A stretch of DNA of 64,000 nucleotides from positions 1-64,000 of the forward strand of contig UCAU01000012.1 in the NCBI GenBank assembly GCA_900470445.1. The letters run 5' to 3'. The notes below the pieces were generated by a model, which was not told the origin of the DNA, searched no databases, and saw only the letters and a list, made by a program, of their open reading frames with translations. Source of the stretch: Hyphomicrobiales bacterium. Lineage in GTDB: Bacteria; Pseudomonadota; Alphaproteobacteria; Rhizobiales; Devosiaceae. A program made the translations under genes and the position numbers. Shown in pieces: positions 17,390 through 26,465 of the stretch (positions within the stretch are counted from its first letter, which is position 1; every line of letters starts with the position of its first letter).

Positions 17390-18321
17390 AGCCGCAGCCC
17401 AGTCTCGACCGGCGCTGATGTCGGAATGGCCGTTGCCGGGGCATAGCGCTCGATCATCTGCGCGCAGAAAGCCGCAAACTCCTCGGGCACCTGCGGCGCG
17501 CTGGTATGGTGCGGGGCGACGCCGCGATGTTCCGGCGTGAAGCAGAATGTCACCGTGACGTCGAAATCTTCCAGCGCCTGCATTTGCCGGTCGAACCAAT
17601 TCAGCGCGTCCGGCCGGAAACTGTCGGCCCAGGACAGCCCCGTGCGCAGATGCGTCACGCCCAGCCGCTTCATCCAGGCCACGGCATCGTCGAGCCGATG
17701 ATCCTGGTAGTGAAACCATTGCACGAGGCCCATTTCCGGCACGTGCCTGGCAAATTCGTCCAGCGCCGGCTTGGGCGTGCCGTCCTCGCGCAACAGCCCC
17801 ATGTAGAAATGCCGGTAATAGGAGGAGCCCTCGGCCTCGCGGTGGCGCGTGGTCGCCTCCCATTCCCGCGGCAGGTCGTAAAGGCTGTACCACTGGATGC
17901 GGGCGGCATTGCCTCTGAGCAATTCGGCCGTGCGCCTGAGACCCCACACTTGCACCTCCTCGGCGCCGAAAGTGGAGACACCCACCTCGCTCACCCAGAT
18001 CGGCAAATCCGTCACGCCGCGGATTTCCTCCAGCTTTTGCGGCCAATCGTGGATTTGCCACAGATTCCAGTCGAGCGGAAAGCCATGCACCGCCACCGCA
18101 TTGACGCGGTCCAGCACGCCGTAATTCTTCATCCGGGTCATAAAGCCGGGATCGATCGGGGAAATGCCGCCCAGCACGCGCGTCACGCCCGGATTGGCCT
18201 CGGCAATCGCCTCGGCGGCCAGGTTGACCATCTGGCCGAAGCGCATCCAGCCCGGGTCGATTTCAGGGTCCCAATGCGATTTGTTGTTGGGCTCGTTCCA
18301 GATCATTGCCGCTTCGATCAT
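17386..18321 (-). CDS. Glycoside hydrolase (clan GH-A, beta-xylosidase-like), apparently circularly permuted
   Basis: This 311-residue protein looks like a GH39-type (beta/alpha)8 glycosidase with its halves swapped. It starts with the acid/base motif MIWNEPNN (Glu10) that normally follows strand 4. Next come the nucleophile motif WVSEVG (Glu112) and the barrel-closing stretch WYSLYDLPREWEA with LLREDGTPKPALDEF (about residues 144-190). Only then comes what reads as strand 1, LGVTHLRTGLSWADSFRP (220-237), followed by NWFDRQMQALEDFDVTVTFC (strand 2) and FTPEHRG. It ends just where IWNEPN would normally appear. No signal peptide is visible, so it may act in the cytoplasm. The start is in an ATGA overlap with the methyltransferase gene upstream. 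Confidence 0.75.
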   Translation of the reverse strand: MIEAAMIWNEPNNKSHWDPEIDPGWMRFGQMVNLAAEAIAEANPGVTRVLGGISPIDPGFMTRMKNYGVLDRVNAVAVHGFPLDWNLWQIHDWPQKLEEIRGVTDLPIWVSEVGVSTFGAEEVQVWGLRRTAELLRGNAARIQWYSLYDLPREWEATTRHREAEGSSYYRHFYMGLLREDGTPKPALDEFARHVPEMGLVQWFHYQDHRLDDAVAWMKRLGVTHLRTGLSWADSFRPDALNWFDRQMQALEDFDVTVTFCFTPEHRGVAPHHTSAPQVPEEFAAFCAQMIERYAPATAIPTSAPVETGLRL

Positions 18322-19076
18322 GCCCGGCCTCCCTGGCTTGGATAAATCGGAAAAGCCTGGGCCGGCCGCTCTGCTGTGCGGCAGATATAGACCTCGGCTT
18401 CGGGATGCGCGGTGATCTCGAAACCGGCACTGCGCAGCATGGCCTCGGCGCAGGCCGCATTGGGCACAAACCAATTGGTCGGATCGTCGGCATAGCGGTT
18501 TTCGATGAAATGCAGCTTGGGAAAGCCCGGATCTTCAAACAGCGCGGCATCCGAAAACGGGTAGTTTTCCGCTAGCGGCAAGATCTCGGAACTGCCGCGT
18601 TGCATGGACTGGAACACCAGCAGGTCCCCCACGACATGCTCGCGGATCAGGTCCAGCGCCAGCAGCGGATGACGCAGGTGATACAGCACGCCCATGAAGA
18701 TCACGACGTCGAACTTTTCGCCCAGCACCCCGACATCGTAGACCGACAGCTTGCGGAATTCGATGTCAGCTTCGGCCACCTGGGCGGCAAAGCGCGCCTG
18801 CTCCAGATAGACATCGTCAAAGTCCACGCCCAGCACCCGTTCGGCGCCGCGCTTTTTCATTTCGATCGAATAGAACCCAGCATTGCAGCCGATATCGAGC
18901 ACGCTCTTGCCGCTCAGGTCGGCCGGGATGGCATGGGCGAATTTCTGCCACTTCATGTTGGGGTAATCGCCCAGGAAATGCTCGGGGGCGGTGCGCACAC
19001 CACCCAGCTCGATATTGTGGAACCATGGGCCAAGCGCCTCGACCTGCTGGCGTATTTCGGCAGCGGACAGTGTCAT
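18318..19076 (-). CDS. SAM-dependent methyltransferase (CmoB-like, TIGR04290-type)
   Basis: This 252-residue class I methyltransferase starts ALGPWFHNIELGGVRTAPEH, a sequence style shared with CmoB-like and TIGR04290 proteins. The SAM motif is VLDIGCNAGFYSIEMKKRGA, followed by the acidic post-II region GVDFDDVYLEQAR. FMGVLYHLRHPLLALDLIRE completes the core. The substrate is unknown. The start at 19076 is supported by AAAGG. It is 17 bases downstream of the histidine phosphatase and overlaps the glycosidase gene by 4 bases. In this operon the target could be an inositol or a sugar hydroxyl. Confidence 0.86.
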   Translation of the reverse strand: MTLSAAEIRQQVEALGPWFHNIELGGVRTAPEHFLGDYPNMKWQKFAHAIPADLSGKSVLDIGCNAGFYSIEMKKRGAERVLGVDFDDVYLEQARFAAQVAEADIEFRKLSVYDVGVLGEKFDVVIFMGVLYHLRHPLLALDLIREHVVGDLLVFQSMQRGSSEILPLAENYPFSDAALFEDPGFPKLHFIENRYADDPTNWFVPNAACAEAMLRSAGFEITAHPEAEVYICRTAERPAQAFPIYPSQGGRA

Positions 19077-19093
19077 GGAATTGCCTTTCGGGA

Positions 19094-19693
19094 TCATGGG
19101 GTGATTTCGTTGAGCGTCAAAAGCTTGCCGCCCCACTCGCCGATCGCCAGTGTGGTGATCGAGGCGGGCGCAATATCGAAGCGCTGCCAGGCATCGATGG
19201 GCAGGCCAAGTACGTGGCCGACAATGGCGCGGATCACGTCGGCATGGCTCACCAGCGCCAGGCGGGCGTCGCCGGGGCGGGTGGTGATGTGCCGGATAAA
19301 GCCGATGGCGCGGCGTTGCACATCCAGCATGGTTTCCCCGGCCGGCGTCTCGGCCATGCTGCGCAAGGCGTTCCAGCGGCGCCAGTCTTCGCGCTTGCCC
19401 AGTTCGGTAAAGGCGCAGCCCGACCAGGAGCCGAAATTGACCTCGTCCAGCGCTTCCACCGTCTCGATTGGCAAATTGCCCCGCGCCGCCGCCACGGCGG
19501 CAGCGGTCTGCTGGGCGCGCTCGCGCGGGCTGGCAAAGAGCGCGTCGAAGGGCTCCCGCGCCAGCCGTGTACCCAACCGCTCGGCCTGCGCCAATCCGTC
19601 CGGCCCCAGCTGCACACCCGGTGCGCGGCCGGCCAGATAATTGGCCACCTGGTCATGGGCGGCGTGGCGCAGCAGATAGATTGTGCTGGTCAC
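19094..19693 (-). CDS. Histidine phosphatase family protein
   Basis: This 199-residue protein of the phosphoglycerate-mutase-like superfamily has the first catalytic motif as LLRHAAHD, with alanine where RHG is usual. The second histidine is in [19 protein letters not shown], and [12 protein letters not shown] holds the conserved acidic residue. Members are phosphatases for small phosphometabolites, or mutases. Its gene overlaps that of the inositol-phosphate synthase by 4 bases, so a role in removing phosphate from inositol phosphate or a glycosylated derivative is a reasonable inference. Cobalamin-type or general phosphatase roles remain possible. Confidence 0.87.
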   Translation of the reverse strand: MTSTIYLLRHAAHDQVANYLAGRAPGVQLGPDGLAQAERLGTRLAREPFDALFASPRERAQQTAAAVAAARGNLPIETVEALDEVNFGSWSGCAFTELGKREDWRRWNALRSMAETPAGETMLDVQRRAIGFIRHITTRPGDARLALVSHADVIRAIVGHVLGLPIDAWQRFDIAPASITTLAIGEWGGKLLTLNEITP

Positions 19694-20793
19694 TCGGCGG
19701 CTCCGAGCAAGGGTTCGTCCGCCCCGGCAATGAAATCCTCGGTGCGCCGCCGGGCCTCGTCATCGGTAAACTGGCGGGGCGGCGATTTCATGAAATAGCT
19801 CGAGGGCCCGACCAGCGCGCCGCCAATGCCACGGTCCAGCGCCAGCTTGGCACAGCGCACCGCATCGATCACCACGCCGGCCGAATTGGGCGAATCCCAA
19901 ACCTCGAGCTTGAGCTCGGCATTGAGCGGCACGCCACCGAAGGTCGTGCCCTCGAGCCGGATATAGGCCCATTTGCGGTCGGTCAGCCACGGCACATGAT
20001 CGCTCGGGCCAACATGCACATCGTCGGCGGGCAGCGGTACATCGAATTGGCTGGTGACCGCCTGGGTCTTGCTGATCTTCTTGGATTGCAGCCGCTCGCG
20101 CTCCAGCATGTTGAGGAAGTCGGTATTGCCCCCGAAATTGAGTTGGTAGGTGTGGTCGAGCCGCACGCCGCGGTCGCGGAACAGATTGGCCAGCATGCGG
20201 TGGATGATGGTGGCACCCACCTGGCTCTTGATGTCGTCGCCCACGATCGGCAGGCCGGCGGCAGCAAAGCGCTGCTCCCATTCCGGCTTGGAGGCGATGA
20301 AGGCGGGAATGCAATTGACGAAGCCGCAACCGGCCCTGAGCGCCTCTTCGGCGTAAAACTGGCTAGCCATTTCCGAGCCCACGGGCAGGTAGGAAACCAG
20401 CACATCCACTTCCGCATCGCGCAATTCGGCCGCCACATCGGCTACCGGCGCATCGGCCTCCGTGATTTCGTCTTTGAGGTACTTGCCGATGCCATCAAGC
20501 GTATTGCCGCGCTGCACGATCACCCCGGTGGGCGGCACATCGGCGAAGCGTTTGGTATTGTTGGGCGCGGCATAGATTGCCTCGGCCACGTCGCGGCCGA
20601 CCTTGGTGCTGGCAATATCGAAAGCGGCGACGACTTCGATGTCGGAAACATGATAGCCGCCCAGATTAACATGCATCAATCCGGGCACGGGTTCATTGCC
20701 GTCGGCATCACGGTAATAGGTCAGGCCTTGAACCAGCGAAGATGCGCAGTTTCCCACGCCGACCACCCCGATGCGCACTTTCCGTCCTGTCAT
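19690..20793 (-). CDS. ino1: Myo-inositol-1-phosphate synthase, actinobacterial type
   Basis: This 367-residue enzyme makes inositol phosphate from glucose-6-phosphate with NAD. It is strongly like the mycobacterial type: [99 protein letters not shown] and [16 protein letters not shown] chose the ATG at 20793 because GGAG lies 7 bases upstream. The ATG at 20799 is too close to that site, and longer readings add only antisense sequence. It is the first gene of a four-gene operon with a phosphatase, a methyltransferase and a glycosidase. A consensus EcfG-like promoter lies 35 bases upstream. This gene is the key to the chemistry of the cluster. Confidence 0.94.
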   Translation of the reverse strand: MTGRKVRIGVVGVGNCASSLVQGLTYYRDADGNEPVPGLMHVNLGGYHVSDIEVVAAFDIASTKVGRDVAEAIYAAPNNTKRFADVPPTGVIVQRGNTLDGIGKYLKDEITEADAPVADVAAELRDAEVDVLVSYLPVGSEMASQFYAEEALRAGCGFVNCIPAFIASKPEWEQRFAAAGLPIVGDDIKSQVGATIIHRMLANLFRDRGVRLDHTYQLNFGGNTDFLNMLERERLQSKKISKTQAVTSQFDVPLPADDVHVGPSDHVPWLTDRKWAYIRLEGTTFGGVPLNAELKLEVWDSPNSAGVVIDAVRCAKLALDRGIGGALVGPSSYFMKSPPRQFTDDEARRRTEDFIAGADEPLLGAAE

Positions 20794-20827
20794 TGCCATG
20801 CTCCGCTCAAACCTTGCTGATGAGGCC

Positions 20828-20852
20828 AACGGCACCTGCCAAGCTTTGTTCC
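20828..20852 (-). promoter_or_regulatory. EcfG-like (general stress response) promoter for the ino1 operon
   Basis: On the minus strand the sequence is GGAAC, 16 bases, then CGTT, the full published consensus for alphaproteobacterial EcfG sigma factors. It is 35 bases upstream of the ino1 ATG and in the right orientation. Confidence 0.6.
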
Positions 20853-20880
20853 TGCGCACACATTGAGCGGGACGGAATCC

Positions 20881-22638
20881 ATGTTGGTTTATGGCGATAG
20901 CGAGCGGAGCGAGAACGCCGGAGCGCTGGTTGCCGACATCCGGGCTCGGCTTGCAGCCTATGCGGCGATGTCGGCCGGGCTGGAACGGCATCAGGCTCTG
21001 GTTGCGGCTTTCATTCGCGCCAGCGAACTGGTGCAGGGCATGGCCGACGCCGAATTCGCCGACCGGGGTGCCGACGAGATCAGTCAATCTCGGCAGGTAG
21101 GCACCGCGCTGCTTCTCGATCTGGCGCAGATGGTGCTGGAATCGTGGGATAGTGGCTTCACCAATATGCATTCGCTGCCAGACGGCACCGCGTTGGACCT
21201 GCTGTCCGGCGCCGGTACGATCCGCATCAAACAGGCCGAAGGCTATGCCTTCTATGCACTCTACCCGGAGGCCTTTAGTGCGGCGGCGCGGCAATCTGGA
21301 TTGCGTCCGGACACCACCATCATCGGCATTCGCAGCATCGGGGTAGGGCTGGCGGCTATGGTGGCGGCGGCGCTTGGTGCGCGTGAAATTTTCAGCGTCC
21401 GTCCCACCGGCCATCCCTTCGATCGCCGCCTCGCCATCGGGCCAAGCCTGGTCAAACGACTCCTGGCGGGCAGGGGCGATTACGCAATCGTCGATGAGGG
21501 CCCCGGCCTCTCCGGCAGCTCCTTCAATGGCGTCGCCGACTGGCTGGTCGAACATGGCATTGCCGAACAGCGCATCCATTTTTTCCCCAGCCATGACGGT
21601 GCGCTTGGCTCTGCGGCCCGTGATGAACACCGGCAGCGCTGGGCCCGGGCGCGCAAACACTGCGTTTCGTTCGAACAGCTGATCCTCAATGCGCCACGCC
21701 CCGAGCACCGGCTGGAAAACTGGCTCGCCACCATCGCAGGCCCATTGCAGGCGCCGTTGCAGGATCTGTCCGGAGGGGCGTGGCGGACTTTGCGCGCCGA
21801 GCCGCCGGAACTCTGGCCGCCGGCCGATCCGGCCATGGAAAAACGCAAATTCCTGGCAATGGCTAATGGCCGGCGATGGCTGGCAAAATTCGTCGGGGTG
21901 GGCTCCAGCGGGCAGGCCAAACTAAAGCTGGCGGCCGAACTGGCACAGGCCGGTTTCGCCCCGGCGCCGGCAGGACTATGTCATGGCTTTCTGGTCACCC
22001 CTTGGCTGGAAGCGCAGCCCACGATGTCGGCGCCGCCCACGGATCGCGTGCTGGACTATCTGGCATTTCGGGCAGACCTGCCTGCAGACAGCCCCGGCGC
22101 CAGTCTGCCCACGCTGTTCGCCATGGCGATCCATAATTTCGGGGAGCACTGGGGTGAGGCCGCCGCCGATGCCGTTCGCACCGCCCTTGGCGATCCCGAC
22201 CGCTTCGCCCCCGTGCCCTGCCAAACCGACAATCGCCTGCATGCTTGGGAATGGGCGCACGGCCCGGACGGCTGGTCCAAGCTCGATGGGCTCGACCACC
22301 ACGCCAGCCACGACCTCCTCGGCTGCCAGGATATCGCCTGGGACCTCGCCGCCGCGGGGGTGGAGCTGGATCTCTCAGCCGCGCAATGCGCGGCACTGGC
22401 AGATGCCCTCGCCGCCCGCATCGGCCGCCCGCTCAGCGCAGAATTCCTCGCCGCCAATCGACTATGCTATCTGGCATTCCAGATCGGTCTATGGACCATG
22501 GCGCTTGCCCGCAACGGCGAAGATGAGCAGCGCCGTATCAAGCCGCTCATCGCCCGCTACGAGGCGCAGGCGCGCCGGGCGCTGCAATGGCAAACTCTGC
22601 CGAAAGCGCGCCCCGCAATGCCGGTTAACCCACATTAG
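20881..22638 (+). CDS. Phosphoribosyltransferase-like domain fused to a kinase-like domain, function unknown
   Basis: This 585-residue protein begins with a helical region. A type I PRTase-like fold follows, with [20 protein letters not shown] and a PRPP-loop-like [15 protein letters not shown] (near residues 202-216). A later half is reminiscent of aminoglycoside-phosphotransferase-like kinases: a strand [11 protein letters not shown] holding a lysine, then [20 protein letters not shown] and [11 protein letters not shown], where a metal-binding aspartate pair is usual. I know no characterised member. I chose the ATG at 20881; a TTG at 20863 is also possible. It is divergent from ino1, 87 bases away. 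It may modify or activate the cluster product using PRPP or ATP, but this is a guess. Confidence 0.8.
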   Translation: MLVYGDSERSENAGALVADIRARLAAYAAMSAGLERHQALVAAFIRASELVQGMADAEFADRGADEISQSRQVGTALLLDLAQMVLESWDSGFTNMHSLPDGTALDLLSGAGTIRIKQAEGYAFYALYPEAFSAAARQSGLRPDTTIIGIRSIGVGLAAMVAAALGAREIFSVRPTGHPFDRRLAIGPSLVKRLLAGRGDYAIVDEGPGLSGSSFNGVADWLVEHGIAEQRIHFFPSHDGALGSAARDEHRQRWARARKHCVSFEQLILNAPRPEHRLENWLATIAGPLQAPLQDLSGGAWRTLRAEPPELWPPADPAMEKRKFLAMANGRRWLAKFVGVGSSGQAKLKLAAELAQAGFAPAPAGLCHGFLVTPWLEAQPTMSAPPTDRVLDYLAFRADLPADSPGASLPTLFAMAIHNFGEHWGEAAADAVRTALGDPDRFAPVPCQTDNRLHAWEWAHGPDGWSKLDGLDHHASHDLLGCQDIAWDLAAAGVELDLSAAQCAALADALAARIGRPLSAEFLAANRLCYLAFQIGLWTMALARNGEDEQRRIKPLIARYEAQARRALQWQTLPKARPAMPVNPH

Positions 22639-22695
22639 CGGCCGGAACTGTTGCCCCGCGATCCGGCTTGTCCTGCTTTCCAGAGGAGAACAACA

Positions 22696-23220
22696 ATGCT
22701 CAAGGCCCTGCTTCTCACGGCTTCCCTGCTGGGGGTTACCGCCGCCTATGCGCAGACCGCGCCCGCCGCACCAGCCGCGACCGCTCCTGCGGCGATCACC
22801 GATCCACAGCAATTTGCCGATATGGCCGCATCTTCGAACATGCTGGAGATCGAAACGAGCCGCCTGGCGCTGGAAAAATCCAGCAGCGACGAAGTGAAGG
22901 CCTTCGCCCAGCACATGATCGACGATCATGGCAAAGCCGCCGAGGACATGAATGCGGCCGCCCAATCCGACAGCATCAGTCCGGCGCCGGGCTTGCAGCC
23001 GGCCCACCAAAGCAAGTTGGATGAGCTTTCGGGCCTCGAAGGCGAGGCGTTTGACCAGGCTTACATTGCCGCCCAGGTCGGGGCGCATGATGAAGCGGTG
23101 GCGCTGTTCGAGGGCTTTTCCACCAGCGGTGCCGATTCCGCGCTCAAGGTCTTCGCGGCCAACACCCTCCCCACGCTGCAACAGCATAAGCAGGAAATCG
23201 ACGCCATGGCGGCGCAATAA
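22696..23220 (+). CDS. DUF4142 family exported protein
   Basis: This 174-residue protein has a clear signal peptide (LLLTASLLGVTAAYAQT, cut after AYA or AQ). An Ala/Pro-rich linker and the DUF4142 helical domain follow: FADMAASSNMLEIETSRLAL, then VKAFAQHMIDDHGKAAEDM. LKVFAANTLPTLQQHKQEI completes it. The family has a ferritin-like helical bundle, and its members are often linked to stress resistance. The strong ribosome site AGAGGAGAA sets the start at 22696. It is monocistronic, with a hairpin terminator downstream. It acts in the periplasm. Confidence 0.88.
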   Translation: MLKALLLTASLLGVTAAYAQTAPAAPAATAPAAITDPQQFADMAASSNMLEIETSRLALEKSSSDEVKAFAQHMIDDHGKAAEDMNAAAQSDSISPAPGLQPAHQSKLDELSGLEGEAFDQAYIAAQVGAHDEAVALFEGFSTSGADSALKVFAANTLPTLQQHKQEIDAMAAQ

Positions 23221-23227
23221 GCCACAG

Positions 23228-23258
23228 CCGGCGCGGCCAGCGACCGCGCCGGATTTCT
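23228..23258 (+). terminator. Probable terminator after the DUF4142 gene
   Basis: A 9-bp perfect stem CCGGCGCGG/CCGCGCCGG with a 7-base loop is followed by ATTTCT, a poor U-tract. Confidence 0.5.
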
Positions 23259-23368
23259 GACCCGTATGTCGGTTTGTCGATGGCAAAATGCGCGCGGCAG
23301 TCGCGTCGGCGGTTTGCCTCGTGTAGCGTAATGAGGTGATGAACGAAGAGACCCAGCAGGATAGCCCG

Positions 23369-26300
23369 ATGACCGATGCCCAGAAGTTTCCTGTTGTCGG
23401 CATCGGTGCGTCGGCTGGCGGCATTGCCGCCATGGAGGGTTTCTTCAAGGGTTTGCCGGATCGGTGCGGCATGGCTTTTGTGGTGGTCACCCACCTCAAC
23501 CCTGAGCACGAGAGCTTGCTGCACGAAGTCATCGCCCGCTTTACCGCCATGCCGGTGCGGGTGGTGGAGCAGGATGCTCTGGTTGAGCCCGACACGGTCT
23601 ATGTCATGCCGCCCAATGGCATTGTGACCATCGAGGATGGGCTGCTGCGCCTGCGCGAACCCGATCCGGTGCATCGCGAACGCAAGCCGATCGATATCTT
23701 TTTTGCTTCGCTGGCCACCCAATATGGTGAATATGCCATCGGGATCGTGCTGTCCGGTGGCGATGGCGATGGCACGCTGGGCGTCAAGGCGATCAAGGAA
23801 CGCGGCGGGCTGACCGTGGCGCAGACCGCGGACCAATATGGTCCCACTACGCCCTCCATGCCGCAAAGCGCCATTTCCAGCGGGCTCATCGATATCGAGG
23901 CCAAGGCCGATGAAATGGGCCAAAAGCTCATCGACTATGCCGCGAGCTTCGACGTGCTCGAAAACTTGACCCTGCATGAAGGCGAGCAGCAGGAAGGCGC
24001 CATCGAGCGGGCCAAGGCCGAGATTTACGCCGTGCTGCGCAGCCATTCCGGGCATGATTTTTCCGGCTACAAATCCAAGACCTTCCTGCGTCGCGTCCGC
24101 CGCCGCATGCAGGTGCGCCAATTGACGTCGCTCGACGGCTATGTGGAATTGCTCAAGCGCGAAGCGCCCGAGGTGATGAACCTGTTCCGCGATCTTTTGA
24201 TCAACGTCACCAATTTTTTCCGCGATGCCGATGCGTTCAAGCTGCTGGAACAAACCGTCATTCCGCGCCTGTTCGAAGGCAGGATGGCCGGCGACACCAT
24301 CCGCATCTGGGTGCCCGGTTGCGCCACTGGGGAGGAAGTATTTTCCATCGGCATCCTGATGCGCGAATATATGGACAAGATGTCCTCGCCGCCGCCGCGG
24401 GTGCAGATCTTTGCCACCGATATCGATGAGGCGGCCCTGTCGGTGGCCCGGCTGGCGCGCTATCCGGAGGCCCTGCTGGGCGGCTTGTCGTCGGAGCGCC
24501 GGCAGCGCTTCTTCCACCTCGATGGCGCCAGCTACGTGCTCAGCAATGACGTGCGCGAGCTGTGCATCTTCTCCCCGCACAGCGTCATCCGCGACCCCCC
24601 GTTCTCGCGCATGGATCTGGTGTCCTGCCGCAACCTGCTGATCTATTTCGGCCCGGATATCCAAAACCGCGTCATCCCGACCTTTCATTATTCCCTGCGC
24701 CCCGGTGGCTATCTGTTTCTCGGCACCTCCGAAGGCATTGGCCAGCATGGCGACCTGTTTGCGCTGATCGACAAGAAGCAGCGCATTTTCCAGTCGCGCG
24801 AACATGTCCAGCCGGCGCCGCGCCTGCTGAGCCTGGTGGGTGAAAGCCGGACCGGCCTGTTCCCCGGCGGGCGGGAGCGGCCGGCCCAGGCCACTTATCC
24901 CCTGCGCCAGGCGGTCGAAGCCCAGGTGCTGGAACGGTTCGCCCCGCCCCATGTCGTGGTCAATGGTGATGGCGACGTGGTCTATTACTCCGCCCGAACC
25001 GGGCGCTTCCTCGAACCCTCGCCCGGCGCGCCCAGCCGTCAGTTGCTGACCATGGCGCGCCGCGACCTGCGGCTCGAGTTGCGCTCGGCCCTGCGCGAGG
25101 CGGTGGAAGCCCAACGCGCCGTGATCAAGCCCGATCTACCGCTCGACGACGACGCGGGCCGGGTGCAATTGGTCACCATAACGGTCGAGCCGATGCTCGA
25201 GCGCGGCAATGGCGAGCCGCTTTATCTCGTGCTGTTCAACGTCACCGGCCCGGCGCGCACGAGATCGGACGCCGACGTGGCGAGCCAGGGCGTCGATGGC
25301 CTGCTCGATCTGGATCGCGAATTACGCGACACCCGGGAGCGGCTGCAATCGACCATCGAGGAATATGAGACGGCGGTCGAGGAACTGAAGTCGTCCAACG
25401 AAGAGCTCGTTTCGGTCAATGAGGAGGCGCAGTCCACCAATGAGGAACTGGAGGCCTCCAAGGAGGAGATGCAGTCCCTCAATGAGGAGCTCAACACCAT
25501 CAATACCGAATTGATCGGCAAGGTGGAGGAACTGGACCGGGCCAATAACGACCTGAAGAACCTGTTTGAGAGCGCGCAGATCGCCACGGTCTTTCTCGAC
25601 CGCAATCTGGTGATCCGCAATTTCACCCCGGCGGCCTCGGCCTTTTTCAACCTGCGCGTCAGCGATGTCGGCCGGCCGCTGACCGACCTGGCCAATCGCC
25701 TCGAGTATCCTGATCTCAAGGCCCATATCGAACAGGCTTTCGCCACCGGCAAGCTTATCGAACACCAGCTGCCGCGCGATGGCGAGCGGCGCCATTATCT
25801 GGTGCGGCTCATGCCCTACCGCGAGGAAGCCAAGACCATCCAGGGCGTGGTGGTTTCGCTGACCGACGTGACGACGCTGGCAGAGGCCGAGGAACATCAG
25901 CAGGTGCTGATTTCCGAGCTCAACCACCGGGTCAAGAATATGCTGGCGGTGGTCATCAGCATCGTCAACAGCACGCTGGATGGCGCACCCGATCACCCAG
26001 CCCATGATGCGCTGGTGGGCCGCCTGCGCGCCATGGCGCGCGCCTATAGTGCGCTGTCGCGGGTCAAGTGGTCCGAGGTTGCGCTGGCCGACATTCTGCG
26101 CGACGAGACCGAGCATTTCGGCCAGGAGCACTTCACTACCAGCGGCCCGGATGTGCGGTTGAACGCCCAGCAGGCGCTTTCACTCGGCATGGTTCTGCAT
26201 GAACTGGCGACCAATGCCGCCAAATATGGCGCCCTGACCATGCCCAATGGCACAGTCAGCGTCAGTTGGAACAAGACCGGCCCTGATCTGTTCATCGAAT

Positions 26301-26461
26301 GGCAGGAACATGATGGCCCCGCAGTGAGCCCGCCCTCTGCCACCGGCTTCGGGCTCTCGCTGCTCGAAGGCGAGATCGGCTATCGCCATGGTGGTACGGT
26401 CGAGACCATCTTCGACCCGGCCGGACTGACCGTGCGCATCAAGCTGCCCGATTCAAGGTGA
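23369..26461 (+). CDS. CheB-CheR-PAS-HWE hybrid sensor histidine kinase
   Basis: This protein of about 1030 residues joins four modules. A CheB methylesterase domain has the catalytic triad Ser15 (GIGASAGG), His42 (VVTHLNPE) and Asp134 (SGGDGDGTL). A CheR methyltransferase domain has the SAM motif VPGCATGEEVFSIG and LVSCRNLLIYF. A coiled coil of repeated NEEL heptads follows, then a PAS domain. Last is an HWE/HisKA_2-type kinase with ELNHRVKNMLAVV and HELATNAAKYGAL. No receiver or membrane helix is present. I chose the ATG at 23369 (AGGA 7 bases before); the ATG at 23339 is possible. A single-domain receiver starts 4 bases after its stop, the likely phosphorylation partner. Confidence 0.92.
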   Translation: MTDAQKFPVVGIGASAGGIAAMEGFFKGLPDRCGMAFVVVTHLNPEHESLLHEVIARFTAMPVRVVEQDALVEPDTVYVMPPNGIVTIEDGLLRLREPDPVHRERKPIDIFFASLATQYGEYAIGIVLSGGDGDGTLGVKAIKERGGLTVAQTADQYGPTTPSMPQSAISSGLIDIEAKADEMGQKLIDYAASFDVLENLTLHEGEQQEGAIERAKAEIYAVLRSHSGHDFSGYKSKTFLRRVRRRMQVRQLTSLDGYVELLKREAPEVMNLFRDLLINVTNFFRDADAFKLLEQTVIPRLFEGRMAGDTIRIWVPGCATGEEVFSIGILMREYMDKMSSPPPRVQIFATDIDEAALSVARLARYPEALLGGLSSERRQRFFHLDGASYVLSNDVRELCIFSPHSVIRDPPFSRMDLVSCRNLLIYFGPDIQNRVIPTFHYSLRPGGYLFLGTSEGIGQHGDLFALIDKKQRIFQSREHVQPAPRLLSLVGESRTGLFPGGRERPAQATYPLRQAVEAQVLERFAPPHVVVNGDGDVVYYSARTGRFLEPSPGAPSRQLLTMARRDLRLELRSALREAVEAQRAVIKPDLPLDDDAGRVQLVTITVEPMLERGNGEPLYLVLFNVTGPARTRSDADVASQGVDGLLDLDRELRDTRERLQSTIEEYETAVEELKSSNEELVSVNEEAQSTNEELEASKEEMQSLNEELNTINTELIGKVEELDRANNDLKNLFESAQIATVFLDRNLVIRNFTPAASAFFNLRVSDVGRPLTDLANRLEYPDLKAHIEQAFATGKLIEHQLPRDGERRHYLVRLMPYREEAKTIQGVVVSLTDVTTLAEAEEHQQVLISELNHRVKNMLAVVISIVNSTLDGAPDHPAHDALVGRLRAMARAYSALSRVKWSEVALADILRDETEHFGQEHFTTSGPDVRLNAQQALSLGMVLHELATNAAKYGALTMPNGTVSVSWNKTGPDLFIEWQEHDGPAVSPPSATGFGLSLLEGEIGYRHGGTVETIFDPAGLTVRIKLPDSR

Positions 26462-26465
26462 TGCG

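Noticed and set aside
20800..21708. N-terminal extension of the inositol phosphate synthase
   Set aside because: It is antisense to the divergent PRTase-like gene, has no homology, and the ribosome site is at 20793.
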